A program made the translations under genes and the position numbers. Source: Chloroflexota bacterium (GTDB taxonomy: Bacteria; Chloroflexota; Anaerolineae; J036; Brachytrichaceae). From it: 64,000 nt of DNA. Where the stretch lies: NCBI GenBank assembly GCA_021788625.1, contig JAJYKL010000009.1, positions 1-64,000 of the forward strand, written 5' to 3'. Positions 1-10,882 of the stretch are shown piece by piece. The notes beneath the pieces were generated by a model. The model searched no databases. It was not told the DNA's origin and worked only from the letters and a program-made list of their open reading frames with translations. How positions within the stretch are numbered: the stretch's first letter is position 1; each line of letters starts with the position of its first letter.

Positions 1-136
1 CAATGAGTATGCGTGGTGCCATAGTCAGGGCCAATTGTAATGAGGGAAAAGAGAAAGGAGATTTGTGACAGGTGATAACCCTGCGCGCTGTGGTTAAATC
101 AAAGTGGATTCTGAAAGTAATGATCCAGTGGATGGC

Positions 137-601
137 ATGAAAAAGACACGAGCCATTGAGTTGCTTGATCGAGCCGGCGTTTCGTATGAATTACGCACGT
201 TTGAGGCGGTCGAATTCACGGCTGACGAGGCGGCCACTAAAATGGCTTTGCCGCCAGATGAAGTCTGGAAGACGCTCGTCGCACGCGGTGAGCGTAAAGG
301 CGTCGTCATGGCCATTGTACCGGGACCGTATAACCTCAGCCTGCGCAAGCTGGCCCAGGCCTTAGGTGATAAACGCGCTGAGATGGTTGATGTGAGTGAG
401 TTAATGCGGTTGACGGGATTTCTGAAGGGGGGTGTTTCGCCCTTGGGTGGCCGGCATGCTTACCCCATCTATGTCGATCAGTTGGTGCACCAATATGAGC
501 GCGTGGCGATTAGCGCCGGCCAGCGCGGTTTGCAGATTCTTATCGCTCCTGCCGATCTGATCCACGTCACTCAGGCAAACCTCGCAGACCTGGTGGAGTA
601 A
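137..601 (+). CDS. ybaK: YbaK/ProX-type aminoacyl-tRNA deacylase
   Basis: The 154-residue product belongs to the YbaK/EbsC family, which hydrolyses mischarged tRNA such as Cys-tRNA(Pro) in the cytoplasm. The family signature is visible: an N-terminal helix (KKTRAIELLD), a VWKTLV motif carrying the conserved lysine, and a GGVSPLG stretch near residue 105. The ORF track starts at a GTG at 104, but homologs begin close to the ATG at 137, so I chose that; neither start has a strong Shine-Dalgarno. It converges on the next gene with one base between the stops. The family assignment is firm; the exact tRNA substrate is inferred. Confidence 0.88.
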   Translation: MKKTRAIELLDRAGVSYELRTFEAVEFTADEAATKMALPPDEVWKTLVARGERKGVVMAIVPGPYNLSLRKLAQALGDKRAEMVDVSELMRLTGFLKGGVSPLGGRHAYPIYVDQLVHQYERVAISAGQRGLQILIAPADLIHVTQANLADLVE

Positions 602-602
602 A

Positions 603-1145
603 TCAAGGCGCGACGACCTGGTAGGCGCTTTCCACCGGTGTGCCCTCGCCACTGCCAGACGTCACGGCCGTGACGGCATAGAGGTAAGTGATACCGTGCT
701 GCAGAGCCGTGTCGGTGAACTCGTAGTGACCATCCGTCGTACTCGCAGCCGGAACAATGGCGATACGTCGCCAGGTCGGGTCATCGATTGTTTTGCGCAA
801 GACTTCGTACCACTGTGCGCCGCTTGGGTTGCCAGTCCAACTGACGACAATCGCGTTGCCCTGGACGACGCTGGTCACGTTCACCGGCTGGCCATTGGAG
901 ACCGCAGGTGAAATGACATGCTGGAACAGGAAGGTGACGACACTGCCTGCATCAGGCGGTTGGATATTGATGGATGACAGGGTGGCAGGTGAAAACAATG
1001 CGAGGCACCCGAAGATCACGCAGGCCAGCGTCGCGATGAGTATCAGCGGCCCGATGATAACGATTTTGATTACCGTGAGTACCAGATGGATCGGGAAGAT
1101 TACGATGTGCCAGACCAAATGCAAGATGCCGCGAAAAATATGCAT
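603..1145 (-). CDS. Membrane-anchored protein with fibronectin type III domain
   Basis: This 180-residue protein has a long hydrophobic N-terminus (residues 5-52), enough for one or two membrane spans. It is followed by a beta-rich domain (about 88-178) that reads like a fibronectin type III module: GNAIVVSWTG, WYEVLRK, and ITYLYAVTAV near the end. The domain is probably exposed outside the membrane. GGAG lies about 10 bases upstream of the ATG. No catalytic motif is visible and no partner gene is adjacent, so a surface-binding or adhesive role is only a guess. Confidence 0.6.
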   Translation of the reverse strand: MHIFRGILHLVWHIVIFPIHLVLTVIKIVIIGPLILIATLACVIFGCLALFSPATLSSINIQPPDAGSVVTFLFQHVISPAVSNGQPVNVTSVVQGNAIVVSWTGNPSGAQWYEVLRKTIDDPTWRRIAIVPAASTTDGHYEFTDTALQHGITYLYAVTAVTSGSGEGTPVESAYQVVAP

Positions 1146-1220
1146 AGCCCGTTACTCCAAACCGCACCTTTACGAGTGTACACCCAGAGACAACCCTTAC
1201 GCTGATGTAGCTTTACAGCT

Positions 1221-1853
1221 CCTGCAGAGTCTATATCCCAGCCATGCTCAGTCGAAGCGCGCATTCGGGATGAGCATCGTACACGCGCCGGGCGTGAGCG
1301 GCGTTCGCGTCGCCGCTCAGGGCGATGTTGTTGAGGATGGCCATCACATGGATGGCGGGCGGGCGCTGTAACCGACAGCCGTTCTCGTGGCAGGTAACGT
1401 CGCGCTGGTTGGGGGTTCCGTTCTCGATCGCCCGGTGCGTCCTAAAGCAGTGGGCGAGGGTGCGGATCGACGGCCTTGGCCAGCACCCGACCGTACGTCA
1501 TGGGATACGGCATCGTCGCCCGTTTGAGCTTAAGCAGCTTCACCAGCCCCTCTGTCCGCGGCCGCGCCCAGTCCGCGAGGACCTCCGGCTTGTCGTGGCC
1601 GGCCAGTTTCGCTAACACCATCAGGTGCAGCACCCGGCTGTAGCACCGCCCCCGCGCGTGCCGCATGTCCTTCAGGCGGCTGAAGTGCGCTACCAGGCTT
1701 CCCACCTCGAACAGGAACGGCTCGTCCCCGTACGCCATGGCGTGGCTTTCCGTGCCATCCTTCGCTCAGGCCTCAGTCGGTTCGGTTTGTGTTCACACCC
1801 CAAGCCTGAACCGATGGGGCCGTTTCGCTTCTCCTGTCAAGCGACTTTGCAGG
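1221..1853 (-). mobile_element. Collapsed ISAs1-type insertion sequence
   Basis: The remnant is bounded by imperfect inverted ends: CCTGCAGAGTC at 1221 and the complement of CCTGCAAAGTC at 1843-1853. Between them lies a transposase reading frame that keeps only the two ends of the protein. The outer 140 or so bases on the right (1710-1853) closely match 21525-21676, which shows that both come from one IS family. No convincing target-site duplication is visible. The element can no longer transpose by itself. Confidence 0.6.
1231..1738 (-). pseudogene. ISAs1-family transposase, internally deleted and frameshifted
   Basis: The N-terminal part (MAYGDEPFLFE, then VAHFSRLKDMRHARGRCY and ADWARPRTEGL) matches the DDE_Tnp_1-associated domain of ISAs1/H-repeat transposases. 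After about 96 residues the frame breaks. A second frame then reads HRAIENGTPNQRDVTCHENG and VMAILNNIALSG, the typical ISAs1 C-terminus, and stops at 1231, right beside the inverted end. The whole central catalytic DDE portion is missing, so this is a deletion derivative of an original transposase of roughly 370 residues. Long plus-strand ORFs over it are shadows. Confidence 0.7.
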
Positions 1854-2200
1854 AATGGCGAAGTAGCCTGAGCGTATAGGTCGTGCTCCATGGCTGTCAG
1901 CACGTGCCAGCCGCTTGGTTCATCCGATAGAGTTGCATAGGACCAAGGCTGGACTCATGAACTACCAGGACCAGCCGGATCGTGCGGTGGGGGGGTAAAC
2001 CGTGACGTGGTGAGCAACCCCCATGCCTTTGCATATCAGATCAAATGGGTAGAGAATAGGATCGGCTGTGGGTGGGTTGTCGTTGTATCACTGCTCCCCG
2101 CATCGAATATCCTTGGGGGTATGCTGCGCTGAATGCACAAGGTGTCATACGAAGGTTCGTCATCTTTTGCCTGGGAACAGGCGTATTGGAGGGTAATCCT
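1854..2200. other. Intergenic region upstream of superoxide dismutase
   Basis: I see no gene here. The open frame that extends the sod ORF back to 2072 does not resemble any SOD N-terminus and is probably untranslated leader. The stretch just right of the IS remnant has no clear second inverted end or duplication. A run of seven G residues occurs at about 1990. Confidence 0.4.
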
Positions 2201-2794
2201 ATGACGTTCGAACTGCCACCACTTCCGTGGGCTGATGCGGCGCTTGAGCCATATACTTCAGCCAAAACAATCAGCTTTCACTACGGTAAACACCATAAGG
2301 TGTATGTAGACAACCTGAACAAGTTGGTCGCTGGCACTGATCTTGATAAAAAGAGCCTCGAAGACATCATAAAGTCGGTAGCCTCGGATAGTAGCAAGAC
2401 AGGTGTGTTCAATAATGCCGCGCAGGTGTGGAACCACACTTTCTTCTGGCAATGCATGAAACCGGGAGGGGGCGGCAAACCATCCGGCGTTCTAGTAGGA
2501 CGCATCGATCGCGACTTCGGCGGGTATGACAAATTCGTCGAGCAATTCAAGGCCGCGGCGGTGGGTCGTTTCGGCAGTGGGTGGGCCTGGCTCATCGATG
2601 ATAATGGGACTTTGAAGATCATCAGTACCCCTAATGCTGATAACCCGCTGGCACACGGACAAAAGTCTCTCCTCACAGTCGACGTGTGGGAGCATGCCTA
2701 TTACCTGGACTTTCAAAATCGCAGGCCGGACTTCGTACAGGCTTTCCTGGATCACCTGGTGAACTGGGACTTCGTCGTGCAGAACCTGGGCTAA
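2201..2794 (+). CDS. sodB: Superoxide dismutase, Fe-type
   Basis: The 197-residue protein converts superoxide to oxygen and peroxide in the cytoplasm. The Fe/Mn-SOD metal ligands are in place: His in HYGKHH, His in VWNHTFFW, and the DVWEHAYYLDF block carrying Asp and His. Gln in NNAAQVWNH together with Gly in RFGSGWAWL is the pattern of iron-dependent enzymes, whereas Mn enzymes usually carry the Gln in the second motif. I chose the ATG at 2201 because GGAGGG lies about 8 bases upstream and the length then fits the family; the longer ORF from 2072 is leader. It stands alone as a single-gene unit. Confidence 0.93.
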   Translation: MTFELPPLPWADAALEPYTSAKTISFHYGKHHKVYVDNLNKLVAGTDLDKKSLEDIIKSVASDSSKTGVFNNAAQVWNHTFFWQCMKPGGGGKPSGVLVGRIDRDFGGYDKFVEQFKAAAVGRFGSGWAWLIDDNGTLKIISTPNADNPLAHGQKSLLTVDVWEHAYYLDFQNRRPDFVQAFLDHLVNWDFVVQNLG

Positions 2795-2941
2795 AGAGAA
2801 AGTCTGAGGGGAGTTTGGGAGAGAGCTGAAGATAGGGAGAGTGGGAGCTGCACAGACGACACATATAGTCGTAATATCCTCTCACCTTCTTATCCTCTCT
2901 CCCATGCCCGCCCTCTATGCGTGGTACTCTCTCATGGTGCA

Positions 2942-3355
2942 CTAAGGCCTGATCACTTCCCACTCCGTCAGTCCACGGATCACCAGGTTCATGTGGGTCT
3001 GCTCGAAGCCCGATTCACAGCAAACGACATGGCTCTGGTAGGTTTGCTCCCCTTGTTTCGCGACGAAGTAATATTGTGCGGGTTTAGCCTGTACCAACCA
3101 CACCAGTCCGGCGACACCCGCTAACCTCACTGTGGACTGAGTATCCTGTCCGTGTGTAACAATCGTGGCAATCGGCTGGTCTGGGTTCGTAACCAGGTAA
3201 AAATCCACCTCGTCAACCGAACCTGTAACTTGCACGTGCAGCGTATCCGTTCTGGAGTTGACGTAGGTCATAAACAGGAACCACACCACACTGATCAGCA
3301 CGGCAATCCCTACACCAATGAGTGCGGGTGAGCTGGAATAGGCTGATCGTTTCAT
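2942..3355 (-). CDS. Hypothetical single-pass membrane protein
   Basis: I do not recognise this 137-residue protein. From the chosen start (MKRSAYSSSP) there is one transmembrane helix at about 9-30, then a soluble domain of beta character with a Cys-Cys pair (VVCCESG) near residue 115. The start at 3355 is preceded by AGGAGC with an 8-base spacer; the ORF-track start 49 codons further upstream has none and adds low-complexity sequence. Convergent with sodB. No function can be assigned. Confidence 0.6.
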   Translation of the reverse strand: MKRSAYSSSPALIGVGIAVLISVVWFLFMTYVNSRTDTLHVQVTGSVDEVDFYLVTNPDQPIATIVTHGQDTQSTVRLAGVAGLVWLVQAKPAQYYFVAKQGEQTYQSHVVCCESGFEQTHMNLVIRGLTEWEVIRP

Positions 3356-3631
3356 ATGTTCTGCTCCTGCATGGGGATTAGCTGTGTTATAACGCCCCCT
3401 GAACCACCGCGCAACTGAGGGGCTTTCAGAAAGCATTTTTTCCGATGCTCCTGACTGTCCATCAGTAGGGCTTGCTGGAAGATCTGTAAAAGCACCAGTC
3501 AATAACGGTTATGCATGATTGAGTAAAAGCGCACGGCTCGGCATGACTGCGTGGTCTCATACGATGTCCTACCCTGCCCGACGTGAACTGTCGCGATCCG
3601 CATGCAGTAGTGAGCCGGCTGCCCTTGATAA

Positions 3632-4176
3632 ATTTTAAGCATTGATACAGAACCAAAACCGACGCTGATCGAATTTGTTTGCTATAACCAGTGGGCAAAT
3701 CAGCGGCTACTGATCGACTGCGCGAATCTCGATGAAAGCTTGCTGACAACCGGTATTCCGGGCGTATAAGGTCAATTCGTGAAACCTTCAGCCACATCCT
3801 ACGTACGGAGGCCGGCTTTCTGCAGCGGATCCACGGCAGTTGCCCACAACCGGCATTCAATTGGGACGAGAGTCCCAGCCTGGCACAGCTATCAACTTAT
3901 GCGGCCCAGGCTGGCGATGCGTTTATCGATACGATATGGCGCAACCCGCCCACCCAGAATGTGCACGAGCAAGCAAACAGCCTGACCTATGACTACACGG
4001 TACGGCCGTTATACATGGCTCTGAACAATTATGACATCGCACATCGAACCGATACGACACCGTTCCTCAACAGCCGGACGATATCGTTGCCAAAGCAGGA
4101 TACCAGGCGAACCAAGTTGGTGCATCCTAAACTCTATCAAGCCAAACATGGTGGTCTAGAACAGGTGGGCTACTAA
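3632..4176 (+). pseudogene. DinB-family protein, frameshifted remnant
   Basis: Two frames must be joined to read this gene. The first gives IEFVCYNQWANQRLL, the usual opening of DinB/DUF664 four-helix proteins. It ends in a TAA at about 3767-3769. The other frame continues with SIRETFSHILRTEAGFLQRI, the family's second helix with its metal-binding His, then LAQLSTYAAQAGDAF and a weakly recognisable C-terminus. No normal start codon is present: the first frame is closed just upstream by TGA TAA. The frameshift and missing start show decay. The family includes thiol transferases and stress proteins of unclear role. Confidence 0.65.
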
Positions 4177-4178
4177 AC

Positions 4179-6256
<2,078 letters not shown>

Positions 6257-6612
6257 CATGAGGAGGCATCGTCATAATCGCGCGAACACGAGGATGCCTA
6301 TACTCGCTTCCCGGCGTTTCCATATCTTTTTGCGGCTATGAAGCACTGTATACCCATGCAGGAGCCAGGCCTTTTGAGTCTTGCCCCGTTGTGCCTGGTG
6401 ATCCCCAGTGTTGCAAAATGAGCGAGCGAACTGTTATCTTCTATTATGAAAGTAACCACTTCCCCAATTGCCTTGATTACATGGCCAACCTCGACCGGAA
6501 TGCCATTTACCAGAGATCTCTGGACGAAGGAGTAAGAACCACCTATCCCGGTCTGGCCAATTCAGGAAGAAGCCATGCAGAATGAGGGTCGCATCCTGGC
6601 TACAGCCATGTA
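6257..6612. other. Intergenic region between gyrB and doxX
   Basis: The two flanking genes are both on the minus strand. I see no convincing gene. The plus-strand ORF at 6391-6585 has no ribosome-binding site, family resemblance or conserved context. No strong terminator for an upstream unit is visible. Confidence 0.4.
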
Positions 6613-7134
6613 CTATTTGTGCGTTTCCCCAGCCATCCGACGCGAGAGCTCGATCGTTGCCAAACCCCCCAGGGCGACGAGCACCAACACGACCAACGTC
6701 CAGAACGGGAAGAGGTTGAGGGGCATCGCGATACCGAGCAGTTTGTCCACCGAAAGAACCCCGGCACCCTGCAACACCAGTACCAATGCCAGGGCAGTCA
6801 GGCTCAGGTTATATTCCCATCCGCCTTTGGTACTGAGGAAACCTTTTTGAAAGTGGACATGGACGATCGCCACGAACATGGTGCTTATGATGAGTGCTGC
6901 CGCGAACGGTGTGAGCAAGCCGATCAACACCAGCAGACCACCGACAAACTCGCTCAAGGCCGCCATCCAACCCAGTGCTAGCGGGTGGGCAACGCCAAAT
7001 CGGCTCATCCCCTGGGCAAAGGTAACAATTCCCTGTCCGCCGAACCAGCCGAAGAGCTTTTGTCCACCGTGAATTGCGAAGGTCACACCCAGCACGACGC
7101 GGACAATGAGAAGTGTGTAGTCTGATAGAGTCAT
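6613..7134 (-). CDS. DoxX-family integral membrane protein
   Basis: The 173-residue protein has four predicted membrane helices and the DoxX signature: LLIVRVVLGVTFAIHGGQKLFGWFGG-like residues at the start, then LSEFVGGLLVLIGLLTPFAA in the middle. DoxX proteins are membrane partners in sulfur, thiol or redox stress systems, but most members, including this one, have no defined substrate. GAGGT lies just upstream of the ATG. It is divergent from thrC and has no redox partner next to it. Confidence 0.82.
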   Translation of the reverse strand: MTLSDYTLLIVRVVLGVTFAIHGGQKLFGWFGGQGIVTFAQGMSRFGVAHPLALGWMAALSEFVGGLLVLIGLLTPFAAALIISTMFVAIVHVHFQKGFLSTKGGWEYNLSLTALALVLVLQGAGVLSVDKLLGIAMPLNLFPFWTLVVLVLVALGGLATIELSRRMAGETHK

Positions 7135-7259
7135 GGCACCTCAACTTACCTTCACGCCAAGGAGGATCACTACTGCGCGCAATTGTACACAACCCAATGG
7201 TGTGTGCCTGGGTGATCGCCATGCTGAGGTGGCCAAATAATGTGTCCCGGGTCCTCTAT

Positions 7260-7273
7260 TACAATCCGGTGCT
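7260..7273 (+). promoter_or_regulatory. -10 element of thrC, probably leaderless start
   Basis: TACAAT (7260-7265) ends only eight bases before the ATG of thrC. Transcription starting 6-8 bases downstream would begin at or next to the start codon, and no Shine-Dalgarno is present. The same arrangement recurs at tyrA. The -35 is not recognisable. Confidence 0.45.
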
Positions 7274-8356
7274 ATGTCGAGCCATGCAATGCGAACTGTG
7301 CCCTGGCAGGGTGTGATTGCAGCCTATCGCGAACGCCTGAGAATCACATCCGCTGTGCCGCCCGTGACCCTGTTGGAAGGCAATACGCCGCTCATCCCCG
7401 CCCATGCCCTGGTGGATGCATTGGGTGGCGGATTCGAACTCTATCTGAAGTATGAAGGGTTGAACCCCACGGGATCCTTTAAGGATCGCGGCATGACGAC
7501 TGCCATTACGCAGGCTGTGTCCGACGGTGCCCAGGCAGTGATCTGTGCCAGCACAGGCAACACCGCCGCGTCAGCGGCCGCATACGCCGCACGCGCGGGC
7601 TTGAAATGTGTGGTGCTGGTGCCGGAGGGGAAGATTGCCGCCGGTAAACTGGCTGGCGCGCTGAGCTATGGTGCGCAGGTGATTTCCGTCCAAGGCTCGT
7701 TCGACGACGGATTGCGTATGGTGCGCGAGGTTTCATTAAGCGCACCCATTGCGCTGGTCAACTCGGTCAACCCAGCACGCCTGCAGGGGCAAAAGACGGC
7801 AGCCTTCGAGATCTGTGACGTACTGGGCTGTGCACCCGACTGGATGTGCCTGCCGGTAGGCAATGCCGGCAACATCACCGCCTACTGGATGGGGTTCACT
7901 GAATACTTTACCGACCACAACATTGAATCCAGGCCGCATCTGCTGGGTGCGCAGGCAGCCGGTGCTGCCCCGATTGTGCTCGGACATATCGTGGAACATC
8001 CTGAGACCGTGGCTACGGCCATTCGCATTGGGAATCCTGCTCGCTGGCATGAGGCTACGGTGGCGCTGGAAGAGTCGGAAGGACATATTTGCGCGGTGAG
8101 CGACGAAGAGATTATGGCCGCCTATCAGATGGTGGCTCGGCGCGAAGGTGTTTTTTGCGAGCCTTCTTCAGCAGCAGGCCTGGCAGGTCTGGTGAAAGGC
8201 TTGAAGGAAGGTTGGTTGGACCTGCAGGGGAAACGCGTCGTATGTGTGCTCACCGGTCATGGATTGAAAGACCCTGATGCGGCCATGCGCCTCTTTACGG
8301 CCCCTCGGGTCATTGAGCCAAAGCTTGATGCACTCCTGAGCGAAATTGGAAACTAG
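7274..8356 (+). CDS. thrC: Threonine synthase
   Basis: This PLP enzyme converts O-phosphohomoserine to threonine. The 360 residues show the fold-type II pattern: LLEGNTPLIPA, the PLP lysine in NPTGSFKDRGM (about residue 70), the ASTGNTAASAAAYAARAG loop, the PVGNAGN phosphate-binding motif, and FCEPSSAAGLAG near the end. An internal ATG at 7289 (MRTVPWQGV) is an equally plausible start because homologs begin near there. It is followed 31 bases later by thrB, forming a two-gene threonine operon; homoserine dehydrogenase and aspartokinase are not in this window. Confidence 0.94.
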   Translation: MSSHAMRTVPWQGVIAAYRERLRITSAVPPVTLLEGNTPLIPAHALVDALGGGFELYLKYEGLNPTGSFKDRGMTTAITQAVSDGAQAVICASTGNTAASAAAYAARAGLKCVVLVPEGKIAAGKLAGALSYGAQVISVQGSFDDGLRMVREVSLSAPIALVNSVNPARLQGQKTAAFEICDVLGCAPDWMCLPVGNAGNITAYWMGFTEYFTDHNIESRPHLLGAQAAGAAPIVLGHIVEHPETVATAIRIGNPARWHEATVALEESEGHICAVSDEEIMAAYQMVARREGVFCEPSSAAGLAGLVKGLKEGWLDLQGKRVVCVLTGHGLKDPDAAMRLFTAPRVIEPKLDALLSEIGN

Positions 8357-8387
8357 AGCCTGGAGATTGGAGAACAGAGATTGCAGA

Positions 8388-9380
8388 ATGATTAGTGCGC
8401 GAATTCCCGCCACGAGCGCGAATCTAGGTCCTGGGTTCGATTGCATGGGGTTGGCCCTGGACCTGTGGAACCGGTTCGAACTGCATCACGAACCAGGCAA
8501 TGAGTGCGTCTGCGTCGAATCGTATGGTGAGGGCGCGTCTTCCTTACCCAAAGACCGCACGAATCTGGTTGCCCGAACCATGCTTGACGAAATTGGTTAC
8601 CTGGACCTGCAGGGTGCTAGCAGTGCAGCCTCAAATGTGCCACATCATGTGCTGGGCGAAGCAGGACACCTGCCTGCTGCCGAATCCAGCGGGGTGAGTC
8701 AAAAATCGTTCCGCATCGTATGTCACAATGACATCCCTTGCACCAGTGGCCTGGGGTCCAGCTCTACAGCCGTGCTGGCGGGGCTAATTTTTGCACATGG
8801 ATTGCGGCTGGGATATGTAGATCCTAAAACCGTCCTGTTGCGCGCAACCGCCCTGGAAGGGCATGGCGACAACGTGGGGCCAGCCCTGACGGGTGGACTT
8901 ATGCTCATCTCATTCGATGGTAAAACGGTCGTTTCTGAACGGGTGGCATTACCGCCATTAAAGGTGGTTGTGTGCGTGCCAGAATTCAATTTCCCTACCA
9001 GCGAGGCGCGCGCCCGGCTTCCGAAGACCATCGCACGTAGTGACGCTGTATTTAATATTGGACGCGCCATGCTGGTTGCCGAGGCATTGCGCAATGGTGA
9101 TTATGAGCTCCTGGCGCAGGCGATGGCAGATCACCTCCACGAACCACATCGCATTCCGCTTATCCCTGGTGCCTCGGATGCCCGGCAGGCAGCGCTGCAC
9201 CATGGGGCGACTGCCGTCAGCCTGAGCGGCGCAGGGCCTGGCATGCTGGCTTATGCTCGCACTCACCACGACGCGATTGGCCGCGCGATGCTGGACGCAT
9301 TTAAGCAGGCTGGTCTGCGATCCCGATATTGGATACTGGACGCGTCGCCGCGCGGGGCTGAAATCACCATCGCGATGTAG
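8388..9380 (+). CDS. thrB: Homoserine kinase
   Basis: This GHMP-family kinase phosphorylates homoserine to supply ThrC. The start is the ATG at 8388, which gives ISARIPATSANLGPGFDCMG, the canonical N-terminus; the ORF-track start 14 codons earlier is leader. The ATP-binding loop PCTSGLGSSSTAV and the C-terminal SLSGAGPGMLAY motif are both present. At 330 residues it is slightly long, because of an insert at about residues 70-100 (GASSAASNVPHHVLGEAG and following) between the first strands and the ATP loop. The short thrC-thrB gap contains TGGAGATTGGAGA, a filler-like sequence similar to ones after other genes here. Confidence 0.93.
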   Translation: MISARIPATSANLGPGFDCMGLALDLWNRFELHHEPGNECVCVESYGEGASSLPKDRTNLVARTMLDEIGYLDLQGASSAASNVPHHVLGEAGHLPAAESSGVSQKSFRIVCHNDIPCTSGLGSSSTAVLAGLIFAHGLRLGYVDPKTVLLRATALEGHGDNVGPALTGGLMLISFDGKTVVSERVALPPLKVVVCVPEFNFPTSEARARLPKTIARSDAVFNIGRAMLVAEALRNGDYELLAQAMADHLHEPHRIPLIPGASDARQAALHHGATAVSLSGAGPGMLAYARTHHDAIGRAMLDAFKQAGLRSRYWILDASPRGAEITIAM

Positions 9381-9439
9381 AATCGCTGTGACCGTAACGC
9401 CCGGAACTCATGTCTGCAGACTAATGTTAAGGAGCAAGC

Positions 9440-9622
9440 ATGTCAGACGATAACAACAGCCCAGAAAATGTGCTCGCTGAGACGGAGAACTTCGCCATCA
9501 TCCAGTTCCATGATGAAGACGAAACGTTTTTTGACATCGATTTCGGGATCGTCACGGTACACCTGGACGAAGACGAATATGATGAGTTTGTAGAGCTGTT
9601 GAAGCAGCTCAAACAGCGGTAG
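9440..9622 (+). CDS. Small acidic protein of unknown function
   Basis: This 60-residue protein has an AAGGAG site with a short spacer before the ATG, which supports real translation. It is strongly acidic (FHDEDETFFDIDFG, VHLDEDEYDEFVELLK) and ends in a basic-aliphatic helix (LLKQLKQR). It has no Cys, no signal peptide and no membrane segment. It follows thrB by about 60 bases and may share its transcript. I do not recognise a family and assign no function. Confidence 0.6.
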   Translation: MSDDNNSPENVLAETENFAIIQFHDEDETFFDIDFGIVTVHLDEDEYDEFVELLKQLKQR

Positions 9623-9694
9623 CGCCTGAACTCGTTGACACGATGTCCAACCGGTATCGCTACCGGATGGTCCATCATGTGGCGCTGGTGTACC

Positions 9695-9725
9695 GGGTTA
9701 ATCTTGCCAGTGACAGGGTTAATCT
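9695..9725 (+). repeat. Direct repeat GGGTTAATCT upstream of pyrB
   Basis: GGGTTAATCT occurs at 9695-9704 and again at 9716-9725, 21 bases apart, which is two helical turns. It sits between the small acidic gene and the terminator in front of pyrB. It could be a regulator-binding pair or part of an RNA leader; position is the only evidence. Confidence 0.45.
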
Positions 9726-9745
9726 GTTTTTCACCGTGGTCATTG

Positions 9746-9775
9746 AAAGGCCTTTGGGTATCCAAAGGCCTTTTT
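9746..9775 (+). terminator. Rho-independent terminator (or pyr attenuator)
   Basis: A perfect 12-bp stem, AAAGGCCTTTGG / CCAAAGGCCTTT with loop GTAT, runs into a T tract (9771-9775). It lies 123 bases after the preceding gene and 41 bases before pyrB. It may simply end the thrC-thrB transcript, but the placement also allows conditional termination ahead of pyrB. Confidence 0.85.
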
Positions 9776-9816
9776 ACTGCCTGTCGCAGGTCAGGGAGGA
9801 ACGATAAACCGTATAT

Positions 9817-10794
9817 ATGAATACACTATATAACCGAGACCTCATCAGTATTGATGATCTCACCAAGGACGAGATCGAGTCCATTTTGGTGCAGGCTGCC
9901 GAATTTGAGCAGCGCCTGGCACGCGGCGAGCGCCACAGTGTGGCTCAGTTATTGCGCGATTACCTCCTGGCTACGATTTTCTACGAACCGAGTACCCGCA
10001 CGCGCCTGTCGTTCGAGAGCGCGATGAACCGTCTGGGTGGGCGGGTGCTCAGCGTGGCTGAGGCGAAAACCTCCTCCAGTGCGGCCAAGGGTGAAACGAT
10101 TTACGACACAGGCCGCATGCTGGAATCGTACGCCGACGTGCTGGTGCAGAGGCACCCGGCCAGCGGCTCGGCGCGTGCCCTGGCGGATGCGGCTGCGGTG
10201 CCAGTGATCAACGCCGGAGACGGCACCGGCGAGCATCCCTCTCAGGCTCTGCTGGACCTCTATACCATCCAGCGTGAAGGAGCCGCTGGGTCCCCAGGCG
10301 CCTCCCGCGGCGGTCTGCGTCCTTTGGACGGTCTGCACGTGGCTATGGTGGGCGACCTGAAGAACGGCCGCACAGTGCATTCGCTTTCCCGGGCCCTCTC
10401 GCACTGGAAGGTGGAGTTTAGCTTTGTTGCACCCCCGGAGCTGGCCATGCCCCAGGACATCGTGGACTTCGTCCGGGAACGCGGCGCCACCGTGAACCAG
10501 GCCACCGATATGGTTCCGGCGTTCAAGACAGCGGACGTTGCCTACATTACACGCATCCAGCAGGAACGCTTCGCCACACCTGAGGACTACATGAAGTACA
10601 AAGGGGTTTACGTCATCACGGCGCAGGTCCTTAAGGACGCCAAGCCGGGCATCGCCATCATGCACCCGCTGCCGCGTGTGGACGAAATCAGCACTGATGT
10701 CGATACACTGGCCAATGCAGCTTACTTTCGCCAGGCGCGCAATGGTGTGTTTATACGCATGGCTCTGCTGGCCATGATCCTTGGCGCTGTGTAG
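9817..10794 (+). CDS. pyrB: Aspartate carbamoyltransferase catalytic subunit
   Basis: PyrB joins carbamoyl phosphate and aspartate in pyrimidine synthesis. The 325-residue protein shows FYEPSTRTRLSFESAM (carbamoyl-phosphate binding), the K-containing KTSSSAAKGE loop, ADVLVQRHPASGSA, GDGTGEHPSQALLDLYT, and MHPLPRVDEI near the end. A short Gly/Ser/Pro-rich insert (about residues 151-162) follows the aspartate-loop region. The start ATG has GGGAGGA about 16 bases upstream, longer than usual. Neither pyrI nor other pyrimidine genes are adjacent; pyrH lies far away in the translation cluster. Confidence 0.95.
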   Translation: MNTLYNRDLISIDDLTKDEIESILVQAAEFEQRLARGERHSVAQLLRDYLLATIFYEPSTRTRLSFESAMNRLGGRVLSVAEAKTSSSAAKGETIYDTGRMLESYADVLVQRHPASGSARALADAAAVPVINAGDGTGEHPSQALLDLYTIQREGAAGSPGASRGGLRPLDGLHVAMVGDLKNGRTVHSLSRALSHWKVEFSFVAPPELAMPQDIVDFVRERGATVNQATDMVPAFKTADVAYITRIQQERFATPEDYMKYKGVYVITAQVLKDAKPGIAIMHPLPRVDEISTDVDTLANAAYFRQARNGVFIRMALLAMILGAV

Positions 10795-10882
10795 TGGCCC
10801 AGGACTTGAACGGGCTACTGTGACCGCCCGGCGGGTGATTCCCACTTCCTGGCAGCACGACGGCGCGGTCTGCAACAGAATA

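Noticed and set aside
65-97. GTG frame with a good AAAGGAG site just before ybaK, in the same frame
   Set aside because: It stops at a TAA after ten codons; the ybaK family starts near 137, so it is at most a tiny upstream ORF.
757-1371. 204-codon plus-strand ORF over the Fn3 protein and IS remnant
   Set aside because: Antisense to the Fn3 gene and to the transposase fragment; no recognisable protein.
6391-6585. Plus-strand ORF of 64 codons between gyrB and doxX
   Set aside because: No ribosome-binding site, no family resemblance, no conserved context; probably chance.
9949-10875. 308-codon minus-strand ORF across pyrB
   Set aside because: Antisense shadow of a strongly recognised gene; it gives no family motif.
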